Source: Streptococcus gordonii
GTDB lineage: Bacteria > Bacillota > Bacilli > Lactobacillales > Streptococcaceae
DNA: 64,000 nucleotides
NCBI RefSeq assembly: GCF_001553855.1
Contig: NZ_LQWV01000038.1
Coordinates: forward strand, 45,124 to 109,123
Direction of reading: 5' to 3'
How positions within the stretch are numbered: the first letter of the stretch is position 1; every line of letters begins with the position of its first letter. Positions 8,488 to 18,686 of the stretch are shown here, in pieces. The translations under genes and the position numbers were made by a program. The notes below the pieces were generated by a model. That model saw only the letters and a list, made by a program, of their open reading frames with translations. It did no database searches and was not told the origin of the DNA.

Positions 8488-9310
8488 AACGAACCTCCTT
8501 CAGATCAGCGTAATTCACCGGATACCGGCCATCAGCCAAGTGCCAATCCATTTTTTGAGCAAGTTGCTGGATTGTCGGGGCTGGAATCTGCCAGTCAGCT
8601 ACCAAATGATTAAACACCTCACCCGGCCTGCCCTGGGCTACCACTTGACCCTCGTGCAGCACCCACACAACGTCGGCGACTTCGCACAAATCGTCAATTT
8701 CACTGGTGACAATGAAGACAGTCGTCTCTTTGACTTGGGCCAGCCATTGGAAAAATTGCCGGCGGCCAAGGGGATCCATCTCACTGGTCGGATCATCCAT
8801 AATCAAAATAGCCGGATTAGCCACAATCGCCGTGGCAATTGCCAACCGCTGGATCTGACCACCGGAAAGGCTCTCGGGACGCAAATTCAGCTGTTCAATC
8901 AGCCCCATTTGCGTGGCAACTTCTTCAACCCGTTTTTGAATCAGTCCTTCAGCCATTCCCTGATTAATCAAGTCAAAGGCGATTTCATCGGCAACCGTGT
9001 CTGCCAACCCGCTTAGTTGGCCAGCTGGATTTTGCAGTACAACTCCATTCATGGCATTATAAACGGGCCAATTGTCAGACACTCGCTGGCCAAACATGTG
9101 CCAATCGCCCTCAATCTCAGCAGACACAATTTTGGGAATGACCCCTGCCAGCACACGGCACAAAGTCGATTTGCCGGAGTGGCTATTCCCGATAATCCCA
9201 ACCACCTGGCCGGTATGAACCTCCGCGTTAATCTGACGCAGTTGTGGTTGCTCAGTACCCGGATAACGGGTGGTCAAATTTTCAATTACAATCCGTTTAT
9301 CTTCGTCCAT
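8474..9310 (-). CDS. ECF transporter ATPase subunit (Walker B Asp variant)
   Basis: A 278-residue ABC ATPase (MDEDKRIVIENLTTRYPGTE). Walker A is GNSHSGKST, Q-loop VLQNPAGQLSG, signature LSGGQ and Walker B ILIMDDPTSEMD, where the catalytic Glu is replaced by Asp. In the usual H-loop position it has VTSEI rather than a His. I start it at ATG 9310, preceded by GGGTGG; a GTG three codons upstream (9319) is the alternative. The C-terminal third is longer than usual and resembles EcfA extensions. It overlaps EcfT upstream and the second ATPase downstream. See the finding on the asymmetric pair. Confidence 0.88.
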   Translation of the reverse strand: MDEDKRIVIENLTTRYPGTEQPQLRQINAEVHTGQVVGIIGNSHSGKSTLCRVLAGVIPKIVSAEIEGDWHMFGQRVSDNWPVYNAMNGVVLQNPAGQLSGLADTVADEIAFDLINQGMAEGLIQKRVEEVATQMGLIEQLNLRPESLSGGQIQRLAIATAIVANPAILIMDDPTSEMDPLGRRQFFQWLAQVKETTVFIVTSEIDDLCEVADVVWVLHEGQVVAQGRPGEVFNHLVADWQIPAPTIQQLAQKMDWHLADGRYPVNYADLKEVRYVHN

Positions 9311-10080
9311 ATCTTCCACCCAATCAATAAAATTGCCAATCCAGTCAGACCAATGTGCAGCGTCCGCGACAGGCGATACACGCGCTGGGAGGTTCTGACA
9401 GTCCGGTTGAGATTATCAAAACCTCTCAGTTGGAGAGAAATCGACCGCGTCATCGATTGATCCAAGGTCTTAATCACCAATGGAATTAGAACCGGCAGGA
9501 CTGACTTTAATTTCTGAATCAACGTTTTTTGCGGATTGGTTCCGCGAACTTTTTGTGCCTGCTGGATTTTCCGCATATTGCGCATCATTTCCGGCAAAAT
9601 ATAACACACCGACATCAGAACGTAGACGGTTTTATAAGACAATCCGGACAGTTCCAAATAGGCCGCGTTTTCTGAAATACTCGTGGTCACCATAAAAAAG
9701 CCACTGGTCAAAATAATCACCAATACTCGACAACCCAGAGTGGTGGCGTAAATCAGGCCTTCTTTGTAGAACGACACCCCAAGCACAGAAAACAGCACAG
9801 TTTGATTCCGACTGTAAAATAACCCTTGGATGATCAGCATGGTGCAAATCAGAAACAGGCTGAATCCCAGCGCCTTAAAGGTGGTAGAACTCAATTTGGA
9901 AAATAACAATAGCAGTGTTGCGACAAGAATTAATCCGGCCTGAAGCAATAAATTCATACTGGCAAAGCTCAACAACGTCATGTCCAAGATGAACAAGAGC
10001 TTAGTAATCGGATCGATCACCTGGTACCACTTGAGCTTGACCCGTGGCGCTCCAGAAATCATTGTTTTATCAGTCATCAT
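9286..10080 (-). CDS. ECF transporter transmembrane coupling subunit EcfT
   Basis: A 264-residue CbiQ/EcfT-family membrane protein with a cluster of hydrophobic segments at 25-70, 75-95, 110-135 and 235-258. The cytoplasmic coupling helices have the Ala-Arg-Gly-type motif region QKVRGTNPQ and a second SLQLRGFDN, the two short motifs that contact the ATPases in EcfT proteins. It follows the S component with an ATGATGA overlap and overlaps the next ATPase by about 25-34 bases. It links ATP hydrolysis to the toppling S component. Confidence 0.88.
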   Translation of the reverse strand: MMTDKTMISGAPRVKLKWYQVIDPITKLLFILDMTLLSFASMNLLLQAGLILVATLLLLFSKLSSTTFKALGFSLFLICTMLIIQGLFYSRNQTVLFSVLGVSFYKEGLIYATTLGCRVLVIILTSGFFMVTTSISENAAYLELSGLSYKTVYVLMSVCYILPEMMRNMRKIQQAQKVRGTNPQKTLIQKLKSVLPVLIPLVIKTLDQSMTRSISLQLRGFDNLNRTVRTSQRVYRLSRTLHIGLTGLAILLIGWKIWTKINGL

Positions 10081-10679
10081 TTATCATCGCTAAAGAAGTG
10101 CACCATCCGCTTCGGCAGCTGACGATAGATGAAGAATGCCAGGTAGGCCACGCAGACTTTATCCAAAATATCCAAGACAAACTCATCGGTAAATGAGGCC
10201 AGCCACACTGGTGCATGATTGGCGACCATTACCGCAAACAATGAGTCACCCCAAGCGATACCGGTCTGACCACCCCAAAAGATGACGTTGAGTGGCGTTG
10301 AAATGACAGCTGAAACGATGGCAATAATAATAGCAGAAACAAATACTCGTCGCGCTGACGAGAACCACCCATTGGCGTGCAAAACTCCGACAGCAATCCC
10401 AATTCCGATGCTGGTAATCGCATACACGGTTGAAATTGGCGATAAGGTCAGCCCATAGATCACGTTGTTGATGAAACCACTAATGGCACCGGCAACCGGC
10501 CCAGCCAACATGCTGGTAAGAAAGGTTCCCAAAGACCCCAGCCAAACGGGCAACTTTAACCCCTCCGCCAAGGCTTTGGCAACATAGTTAATCCCCACGG
10601 CAGCGGGAATCAAAGTCATGGTGGCAGCACTTAACCTAAATTTCCACATACTGGTACGATGAATCGGTTCTATTTTCAT
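10077..10679 (-). CDS. ECF transporter substrate-binding (S) component
   Basis: A 200-residue protein with about six membrane segments; ATG 10679 is preceded by AAAGGAG. Conserved-looking stretches include LIPAAVGINYVAKALAEGLK, INNVIYGLT and STPLNVIFWGGQTG. This belongs to a broad ECF S-component group seen in lactobacilli whose ligand I cannot name. Being encoded with its own A, A' and T subunits makes this a group I-type, self-contained ECF transporter, unlike the shared streptococcal EcfA1A2T encoded elsewhere. A long structured leader precedes it. Confidence 0.85.
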   Translation of the reverse strand: MKIEPIHRTSMWKFRLSAATMTLIPAAVGINYVAKALAEGLKLPVWLGSLGTFLTSMLAGPVAGAISGFINNVIYGLTLSPISTVYAITSIGIGIAVGVLHANGWFSSARRVFVSAIIIAIVSAVISTPLNVIFWGGQTGIAWGDSLFAVMVANHAPVWLASFTDEFVLDILDKVCVAYLAFFIYRQLPKRMVHFFSDDK

Positions 10680-10858
10680 AATCTTCTCCTTTTGTTTTTA
10701 AAGAGCCGTGTCTGGATAGACTTTCGGACGCAACGCTCTATTATATATCTACTGAACTGTCTATACACAAGATTTCCATCCTTAGTCGACATGAGCTGGA
10801 AATCCTTATTTGTTAAGTAGTTCACAACACATTATACACCTAATTTCTGAATAGTCAA
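10680..10858 (-). promoter_or_regulatory. ECF operon promoter and structured 5' leader
   Basis: Minus-strand -35 TTGACT (10853-10858) and -10 TATAAT (10831-10836) are 16 bases apart. The predicted leader is about 145 bases. It can form a closing stem TGAACT (10819-10824) with AGTTCA (10753-10758), an inner 8-bp stem GATTTCCA (10797-10804) with TGGAAATC (10771-10778), and a second hairpin AGAGC...GCTCT (10702-10739) close to the SD. The layout resembles a riboswitch, but it matches no class I can name. Promoter certain by eye; RNA function inferred. Confidence 0.6.
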
Positions 10859-10942
10859 GTGTATTTACAGTAAAAATTTAGAAAATCCTGAAAATTTCCG
10901 CTTATTTTCCATTTAAAAATGAAAATCATTAATTCTGACACC

Positions 10943-10976
10943 AAAAAAGCCCAGACAAGATTGTCTGAGCATTTTT
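10943..10976 (-). terminator. Terminator of the opuC operon
   Basis: On the minus strand GCTCAGACA-ATCT-TGTCTGGGC is followed by TTTTTT. It lies 42 bases after the osmoprotectant permease stop and marks the right border of the foreign patch. Confidence 0.85.
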
Positions 10977-11017
10977 CTATATGGTCGTCTAAATAAGTTG
11001 AGTTTGACATTCTCAAT

Positions 11018-13259
<2,242 letters not shown>

Positions 13260-13273
13260 TCTTTGTCCTCAAT

Positions 13274-14038
13274 TTAAAACTTCCCTCGATTAGTCAAGTC
13301 TTCTACCTTAGGCATAACTTCCTTACTATCCCAATGCTCCACAACCAAGCCATTCTCCAAACGGAAGATATCGTACTGGGCATAGGCAACTTCATCAATC
13401 TGAGCCTGACCATAGCTAACCACGTAGTTTCCTTGTCCTAAAAGCTGGAAAACAAAGTCGAAAGTAACCCCGTGCTCAGCCACATAGTTTTTATAAGCAT
13501 CACTTCCTTGTCCAATCTCATGATTATGCTGAATCAAATCGTCTGCCACAAAATCTTCCCACAGATCAAGTTCCTTGTTTTGGAAGATTTCTGTCAAGAA
13601 ACGGCGAACTAACTTTTTATTTTCTGCTGTCTTGTCCAAATCCTTGATCTCAAAATCTCCAAAAATCTGGTCTAATTGGTCATTTTCAGGTGTTCGATAG
13701 TAGTCAATCACATCCCAATGCTCCACGATACGACCATTCTCATCCGCACGGAAAGTATCTGTCGTCACCCATTGAGCTTCCCCACCATTGAGATACTGAT
13801 GAACATGGACGAAGACTAGATTGCCGTCTTCAATAGTGCGAACAATTTTCATCTCACGCTCGGGATGGCGCTCAAAGAAATTTGCAAAGAAAGCCACAAA
13901 CCCTTCTTTCCCATCTGGCACACCTGTCGAGTGTTGGATATAAGTATCCCCTACAGACTGAGCTTGAGCCTCAGCAACTCGTCCGTCTTGAATAGCATGA
14001 ATATATAGATTTTGGGCATTTTCAACTTGTTTTGACAT
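13274..14038 (-). CDS. Tandem SnoaL-like (NTF2-fold) protein
   Basis: 254 residues made of two related NTF2/SnoaL-like halves. The first has YIQHSTGVPDGKEGF and FRADENGRIVEHWDVID. The second has LIQHNHEIGQGSDAY and FRLENGLVVEHWDSKEV. Such domains form a cone-shaped pocket for small polar or polyketide-like ligands; no catalytic role can be assigned. It lies 3 bases after the marR-like gene and 15 before opuCA, an association also known in pneumococcus. SnoaL identity is by family pattern. Confidence 0.82.
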   Translation of the reverse strand: MSKQVENAQNLYIHAIQDGRVAEAQAQSVGDTYIQHSTGVPDGKEGFVAFFANFFERHPEREMKIVRTIEDGNLVFVHVHQYLNGGEAQWVTTDTFRADENGRIVEHWDVIDYYRTPENDQLDQIFGDFEIKDLDKTAENKKLVRRFLTEIFQNKELDLWEDFVADDLIQHNHEIGQGSDAYKNYVAEHGVTFDFVFQLLGQGNYVVSYGQAQIDEVAYAQYDIFRLENGLVVEHWDSKEVMPKVEDLTNRGKF

Positions 14039-14041
14039 GAT

Positions 14042-14485
14042 TTATTCCTCATTTGCTTTCTCTTTCAGATTGTCCAAAATGCGTTCCTGATAACTTTCAA
14101 ACTGGCGAATTTCTTCCTCTGAGAAGCCTTTATAAAAAATAGCATCCAATTTTTGACTGATACGATGGCCCACTTCTTTCTGAGACCAACCCCGCTCTGT
14201 CAACTTTACATATTTTTTTCGCTTGTCTAAACCACACTGACTAAAGGTCACCAAACCCTGTTCTTCCAACTTTTTCAGCATAGTCGTCAGCGTATTATTG
14301 GCAAGTCCTGTCGCCAGCGCAATATCTGTCGCCGTCGCGCAGCCCGTTTCACTATTCCATAAAACTGTGAGAATTTTGCCCTGCTCACTTCGATAAAGGG
14401 CTTCAGGATCCTGATTCAGTAACTTTTGAAAAATCCGCCCATTCAATAAATGAATATGATAGGCTACTAAATGACTGTCTTTCAT
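14042..14485 (-). CDS. MarR-family transcriptional regulator
   Basis: 147 residues with a winged HTH (ATATDIALATGLANNTLTTM then EEQGLVTFSQCGLDKRKKYV) between N- and C-terminal dimerisation helices. It is the first gene of the minus-strand operon with the SnoaL-like gene and the osmoprotectant transporter, so it probably autoregulates and controls them. SD GGAGGGAG precedes ATG 14485. A consensus promoter and a small dyad lie just upstream. The single Cys in the wing (SQCG) is a possible redox or ligand sensor. Confidence 0.88.
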   Translation of the reverse strand: MKDSHLVAYHIHLLNGRIFQKLLNQDPEALYRSEQGKILTVLWNSETGCATATDIALATGLANNTLTTMLKKLEEQGLVTFSQCGLDKRKKYVKLTERGWSQKEVGHRISQKLDAIFYKGFSEEEIRQFESYQERILDNLKEKANEE

Positions 14486-14507
14486 ACTCCCTCCAATTTA
14501 TTTCTAT

Positions 14508-14555
14508 ATCGAATCGATCTTCATTGATTGTAACATCTAGAATTACATCTGTCAA
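14508..14555 (-). promoter_or_regulatory. marR-opuC promoter with operator-like palindrome
   Basis: -35 TTGACA (14550-14555) and -10 TACAAT (14527-14532) have a 17-base spacer. ATCGA-A-TCGAT (14508-14518) sits right at or after the expected transcription start and is the best operator candidate for the MarR protein. Confidence 0.75.
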
Positions 14556-14599
14556 GAATTTTGTTCGATTTGGAAATAGTTTTAGACTGGGGTAAAGAA

Positions 14600-14623
14600 A
14601 AAAGCAGGTTGAACCTGCTTTAA
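14600..14623 (-). terminator. mcrBC terminator
   Basis: AAGCAGG-TTCAA-CCTGCTT followed by TTTTC on the minus strand, overlapping the mcrC stop. Confidence 0.85.
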
Positions 14624-15909
14624 AATCTAAAATTTATTGTTTCCGATTGATGTATCTGTTGAACAAAATGGTCATAACTTTCAGCTTCTTGAGGAATAAG
14701 AATGGACCACTTTTTCAAGAGCGCTCCGTAACCTGATAATTTACCTATGTCGTTATCAACAACCTTCTCCACGCTTGGGAAAATAAGACCGGCTGTTTTA
14801 GCTTTTAAAATGTATGCATAGGAAATCAGTTGATATAAATCCTCACGATTGATTCCTTTTTCAGTAAATTCTAGCTTTTTATATTTGGCATCTAGTACGA
14901 TTTTTAAATCTTTATGATAAAAGTCTGGATAAACCTTTCGAACATGACTGCTAAATACAGAAATGCCACCCGTCTTTTCTTTATTTCGTGGATGAATAAA
15001 ACCTTCTGGCAACAATGTCTGGACATACTCTTCCCAAAGCCAAGCTACATCAAAAAGAACACCGTGTATTTTTTGCTCTTGAAGTCCTAAACCGTGCTTT
15101 TCTCTACTTAGAATCAACAGACATAGTTCCTGTAATTTTCTATATTCTCGAAAATAGGCATGACGGACAGGTTTAGTTTGATTTAGTCTGATAATCTTAA
15201 CACGATCAGCTAGTTTATAAGACGGAGTCACGCGGATAATTTCTGTTACATTTTCACGATTAGCATCAAACACTCCACTTCCAATTGTTTTCTGATTTTT
15301 AATATACTCAATGGTGTGTCGAATCAGCTGCATCAATGGATTATCATAAGCAAACTCTCTAGTAGTGTAGGAAATATTTCCCATAAAAGGAACATTTTTC
15401 TTAAGATGATTTCCTACATCAATCGCTCCCTTTACATGGCTATCATTATGGAAAAATCGCTGGTATTCTTTATAAAGCCCTTTTCTCAAAGCCGCTTGCA
15501 GATATTTTGGAAAGAGGTAAACCAGTAGTTGATATAGTTTATCTTCGCTAGATAAACCAACATCCAAGTTAGTGAGATTGATATTGAGGACCTTCTGCAA
15601 GAGATAATGTAAAAAATAGTCGTTATTAGCATTTGAAAAACGAGAGGAAATCGTTAATCTTTCCTGACCGTAACCCAGAAAACCAATCACATTTCCTGTC
15701 TTAATGTTCTGATTGACAGTTTCAAAAATTTTATGTCCCTTGTCCAAGTCCGAAGTATTTTTCAAGTCATTTGGAAAAATGAAAATACCATCCTCTTTAG
15801 AAAGACTTTCTAAAGTTCTATCTAAAAGTACCTGACTAATTTTGGGGTAAATTTCAACAAAATCCTCTTTTTTTATAAGTTGCTGGTTATCTGTTATCCG
15901 TATCGTCAT
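14620..15909 (-). CDS. mcrC: McrC-like nuclease subunit of a type IV restriction system
   Basis: 429 residues from ATG 15909; GTG or ATG codons up to 15930 are alternatives and none has a good SD, so coupling to mcrB is likely. The C-terminal half carries the PD-(D/E)XK nuclease core: YPDFYHKDLKIVLDAKYKKL gives the Asp and the D-x-K pair. The N-terminal half resembles the McrBC 5-methylcytosine restriction component family (PF10117). With the McrB ATPase it is expected to cleave DNA with modified bases. The reading frame overlaps mcrB's end by about 23 bases. Confidence 0.9.
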   Translation of the reverse strand: MTIRITDNQQLIKKEDFVEIYPKISQVLLDRTLESLSKEDGIFIFPNDLKNTSDLDKGHKIFETVNQNIKTGNVIGFLGYGQERLTISSRFSNANNDYFLHYLLQKVLNINLTNLDVGLSSEDKLYQLLVYLFPKYLQAALRKGLYKEYQRFFHNDSHVKGAIDVGNHLKKNVPFMGNISYTTREFAYDNPLMQLIRHTIEYIKNQKTIGSGVFDANRENVTEIIRVTPSYKLADRVKIIRLNQTKPVRHAYFREYRKLQELCLLILSREKHGLGLQEQKIHGVLFDVAWLWEEYVQTLLPEGFIHPRNKEKTGGISVFSSHVRKVYPDFYHKDLKIVLDAKYKKLEFTEKGINREDLYQLISYAYILKAKTAGLIFPSVEKVVDNDIGKLSGYGALLKKWSILIPQEAESYDHFVQQIHQSETINFRF

Positions 15910-17560
15910 TTCCATCGCTTTCATTGTCACTAGTTATTGACTGATCGGTTTGCTCATTGCTTGTTTTATCAAATGCCTTTTTCAAAGTTTCCAAAGTTTC
16001 AACTTCTTCATAAGAACCTCGCAAGTAGTCTTCTAGAAGCGGCTTAATATAATCAGACCATAGCAACTCATAGTCAAAGTCTACTTCCTGCAACTTAAGG
16101 AAATAACTTGGTCCAACATGGTAATGACTACTGAGCTCTTCTACTTTTTCTATGGAAGCATTCAAGTTTCTTAGACGAATTTTCGCTTCTTCAGCTCCAT
16201 CTCCAAGAGGTTCATCAAGCATTCCCAGCTGACTTTCAGCCGTAATTTCTACAAAACGGAAACGACGGCGCATGGCAAAATCAAAAGTATCCACTGAACG
16301 GTCAATATCATTCATCGTTCCGATGATGTAGACATTTTCAGGGATATAAAATTTCTCATCAGTTTCATGTAAATTAGAATACTGGGTAGAAACACTCCCC
16401 ATTTCACCACGATAGCCTGGGTCAATAGAGAAAAAAAGTTCACCAAAAATCTTAGAAATCTCCCCACGATTGATTTCATCGATGATGAATACGAATTTCT
16501 TGTCTGTGTCAATTTCTATTGGAGAAATATAGTCTTTTAGACCAAATTTTTTTCTTAACGTTTCAAGAACTTTTTTTCCCTGACCACGATAATAAGTCTG
16601 TTTTAAATAATTTTCATCTTTATAGAGTTCATAGACATAGGACTTAGTCAAAACTGTCCCTTGACTTTTGCTCTCATAATTGACATTAAAATTATTCCGG
16701 CTATTAACAGTAAGATAAGAAAAATCTGTCAAACGCTCTTTTTCATCTCTATTATTTACATATTCAAGATAATCATTCCAGGCTTCATCAAAATTATCTT
16801 GTCCTCCTGTTTTTTGAGCTTCGTTAGCTTTGTGACAAAATTTCTTAAAAATACCATCTTGTAACTCAAAACTTATCTGGCTATTATCATTAGAAACAGG
16901 TCGTAACCCCTCAACAAAATCCGTATAGTCATAAGAGGGATGGAATTGTACAAAATCGATTTGTTCCTCATTTCCTCCAGTCAACTCCCTTGCAATTTGT
17001 CTAGCAAGATAGGTTTTTCCCGTACCAGGAGCACCACGGAGGATGAGATTTTTGGATTTTTCTAGTTTTTCTATATAATTATCTATATTTTTATTCATAA
17101 CTTTTTTCTCTGTATCGTTTCCATATGTATCATTTAAAATAGATTTATATAAATTGATACGTTCCGTATTTCTATCCCAGTTGATAGTTTGTCTAGCTCC
17201 TTTTTTACCCTGATATTCCCATGCACCGTCAACTTTCAACCAATTAACACCAATACAATGTTTAAACTCTTTTTTTGATTCGTCAAAGTAATATGTTTTC
17301 ACACACTGACCAATTCCTAAAATCTTTTTAAATCCTGAAGTAGCCACTATATAGTCATTTATTTTTATGTCGTGGGCAAATTGCCAAATGAATTTATTCC
17401 TGTGAATTCCTTGCTTCAAGTCTTGCAAGTTCTTATAACTTAAAATATTTTTTAAATTAGCATTAAAATCTATACAAGCTATCTTTTCTTTTTTAAATAA
17501 AGACCATTTGCTACCTCCACCACCAGCAACTATCATCCAATAATTTACTTTATCTGCCAT
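15887..17560 (-). CDS. mcrB: McrB-like AAA+ GTPase/ATPase with an EVE-like N-terminal domain
   Basis: 557 residues. Residues 1-135 (YWMIVAGGGGSKWSLF...FIWQFAHDIKINDYIVATSG) look like an EVE/PUA-like reader domain of the kind that binds modified bases. Walker A GAPGTGKT is at 176-183, Walker B FIIDE at 358-362, the McrB hallmark MNDIDRS at 416-422 and the Arg-finger region MRRRF at 430-434. An acidic, Ser/Asp-rich tail follows residue 535. McrB proteins use GTP hydrolysis to drive McrC cleavage. A 9-bp inverted repeat (17652-17660 / 17694-17702) lies upstream near the likely promoter. The gene pair is AT-rich and separated from neighbours by terminators, as for an acquired defence cassette. 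Confidence 0.9.
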   Translation of the reverse strand: MADKVNYWMIVAGGGGSKWSLFKKEKIACIDFNANLKNILSYKNLQDLKQGIHRNKFIWQFAHDIKINDYIVATSGFKKILGIGQCVKTYYFDESKKEFKHCIGVNWLKVDGAWEYQGKKGARQTINWDRNTERINLYKSILNDTYGNDTEKKVMNKNIDNYIEKLEKSKNLILRGAPGTGKTYLARQIARELTGGNEEQIDFVQFHPSYDYTDFVEGLRPVSNDNSQISFELQDGIFKKFCHKANEAQKTGGQDNFDEAWNDYLEYVNNRDEKERLTDFSYLTVNSRNNFNVNYESKSQGTVLTKSYVYELYKDENYLKQTYYRGQGKKVLETLRKKFGLKDYISPIEIDTDKKFVFIIDEINRGEISKIFGELFFSIDPGYRGEMGSVSTQYSNLHETDEKFYIPENVYIIGTMNDIDRSVDTFDFAMRRRFRFVEITAESQLGMLDEPLGDGAEEAKIRLRNLNASIEKVEELSSHYHVGPSYFLKLQEVDFDYELLWSDYIKPLLEDYLRGSYEEVETLETLKKAFDKTSNEQTDQSITSDNESDGNDDTDNR

Positions 17561-17754
17561 AAAAAACCTCTAACTTTTTAACCTAACCTTTAAAATCTTA
17601 TATTCATTTTCTAATCCTTTGCGTTGTTGCGAAAACAATATAGATTACGCTCTACATTATGATATAAGAATTAAAAAAATTAATTTTAAAAGGATAATGT
17701 AGCTTTTCTTTATCATAGCATGATTATAGGAAAAATAAAAGAAATTATAAAATA

Positions 17755-17803
17755 AAAAGCCCAGTGTAAAGAGGAAATCCCCCTCTCGCACTGAGCTTCT
17801 TTT
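17755..17803 (-). terminator. Terminator after the YrdC/YciO gene
   Basis: Minus strand AAGCTCAGTG...GAGGGG-GATTT-CCTC...CACTGGGCTTTTT, a long stem with small mismatches directly after the stop at 17808. Confidence 0.85.
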
Positions 17804-17807
17804 TATC

Positions 17808-18587
17808 TTAGTAATATTCACCTTGACGGTAATCCCATGAGTTGAAAGTATCGGACAGGTGCATCATGATTTTGTCAATGTCCAAGCCTTTGCGGATGAC
17901 CACTGGTGCTGGTGAGATGGAACGTTGGCCACCTTGTTCTGGAATTAGTTTTCCATCCTTGTCAACCATTGAGACCATAACGCCCTGCTCATAGCGAGTT
18001 TCAATGGTCTTGTCTGGCTGGATAGAGGCTACATAGTCATCTGCTTCAATGACTAGGTCAACTGCGTTTTCGATGCGCTCGCCAATTCCTTCGACCTTGC
18101 CGCGGTTTCCTTTACCGGATGGGTTAGCTGAGGATGCATAGACCATCTTGCCTTCTTCCCAAAGCTTAGCTGCCAGCTGCTCGCCCGCCTTACCAAACTT
18201 AATAACAAAACAGCTAGTGCCACGAACGTCTGTCATCAGCTCTTCTCGACCGTCGCCATAGGCTTTGAGCTTTTCGAAAGCTTCTGGCTTCCATGGAAGG
18301 ATACAGCCCAAGAGGATATCTTCATCCCAATGCTTTTGATAAAAGGCTTCAATTTCAGGATTGAGCTGAGCCAAAGCACGGAGCTCATCCATGCTGCCAC
18401 AGAGGACAACACCAGGCTTATTACGGTTACGTGCCTTAGCTTCGAACTTACGCTCCAAACCTGCCTTATCGCTGGTCATAATGATGTAACCTACCTTAGT
18501 CGGACAAACGATACAGCCCCCATCGCCTTTAAGAATGTCATAACCTTCTTGTGAAAGAGTTCCGTTCCATTGAATGTGTTTTGTCAT
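17808..18587 (-). CDS. YrdC/Sua5/YciO-domain protein
   Basis: 259 residues with a YrdC-like dsRNA/nucleotide-binding domain at about 10-215: KGDGGCIVCPTKVGYIIMTS near the start and YASSANPSGKGNRG near 150-165. Sua5/TsaC make threonylcarbamoyl-AMP for t6A in tRNA; YciO-type paralogues have a related, less defined role. The KxR-type motif (KARNRNKP) is present. It follows leuD but has its own TTGTCT/TAAAAT promoter and terminator, so it is probably monocistronic. The housekeeping TsaC is presumably elsewhere. Confidence 0.85.
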   Translation of the reverse strand: MTKHIQWNGTLSQEGYDILKGDGGCIVCPTKVGYIIMTSDKAGLERKFEAKARNRNKPGVVLCGSMDELRALAQLNPEIEAFYQKHWDEDILLGCILPWKPEAFEKLKAYGDGREELMTDVRGTSCFVIKFGKAGEQLAAKLWEEGKMVYASSANPSGKGNRGKVEGIGERIENAVDLVIEADDYVASIQPDKTIETRYEQGVMVSMVDKDGKLIPEQGGQRSISPAPVVIRKGLDIDKIMMHLSDTFNSWDYRQGEYY

Positions 18588-18619
18588 AAGTTTATTCCTT
18601 TTCTATTAAATTAAGATTT

Positions 18620-18648
18620 ATTTTACCATATATTCTTATCAGAGACAA
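18620..18648 (-). promoter_or_regulatory. Promoter of the YrdC/YciO gene
   Basis: -35 TTGTCT (18643-18648), 17-base spacer, -10 TAAAAT (18620-18625) on the minus strand, about 32 bases before the start codon. Confidence 0.7.
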
Positions 18649-18686
18649 GATATATTTAGAATTTTCTGAATATATCAAAAATATGG

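Larger units (their letters stand above)
6113..10940. mobile_element. Foreign chimeric island (IS/plasmid remnants plus ECF transporter)
   Basis: The left edge is where PnuC homology stops (about 6112). The right edge is somewhere between the ECF promoter (10858) and the terminator of the host opuC operon (10943). Contents are an ISS1-type transposase fused to RepB, repX, an hsdS stub, unidentified debris and four ECF genes. From memory, the pneumococcal order is galTK-galR...czcD-sczA-pnuC-opuC-SnoaL-MarR, the same flanks without this segment. No intact terminal repeats or target duplications are seen. The ECF part looks clearly GC-richer than the flanks. Confidence 0.75.

Noticed and set aside
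10680..10824. preQ1-II, THF, TPP or purine riboswitch upstream of the ECF genes
   Set aside because: The conserved core bases of those classes are not found; I kept it only as an unclassified structured leader.
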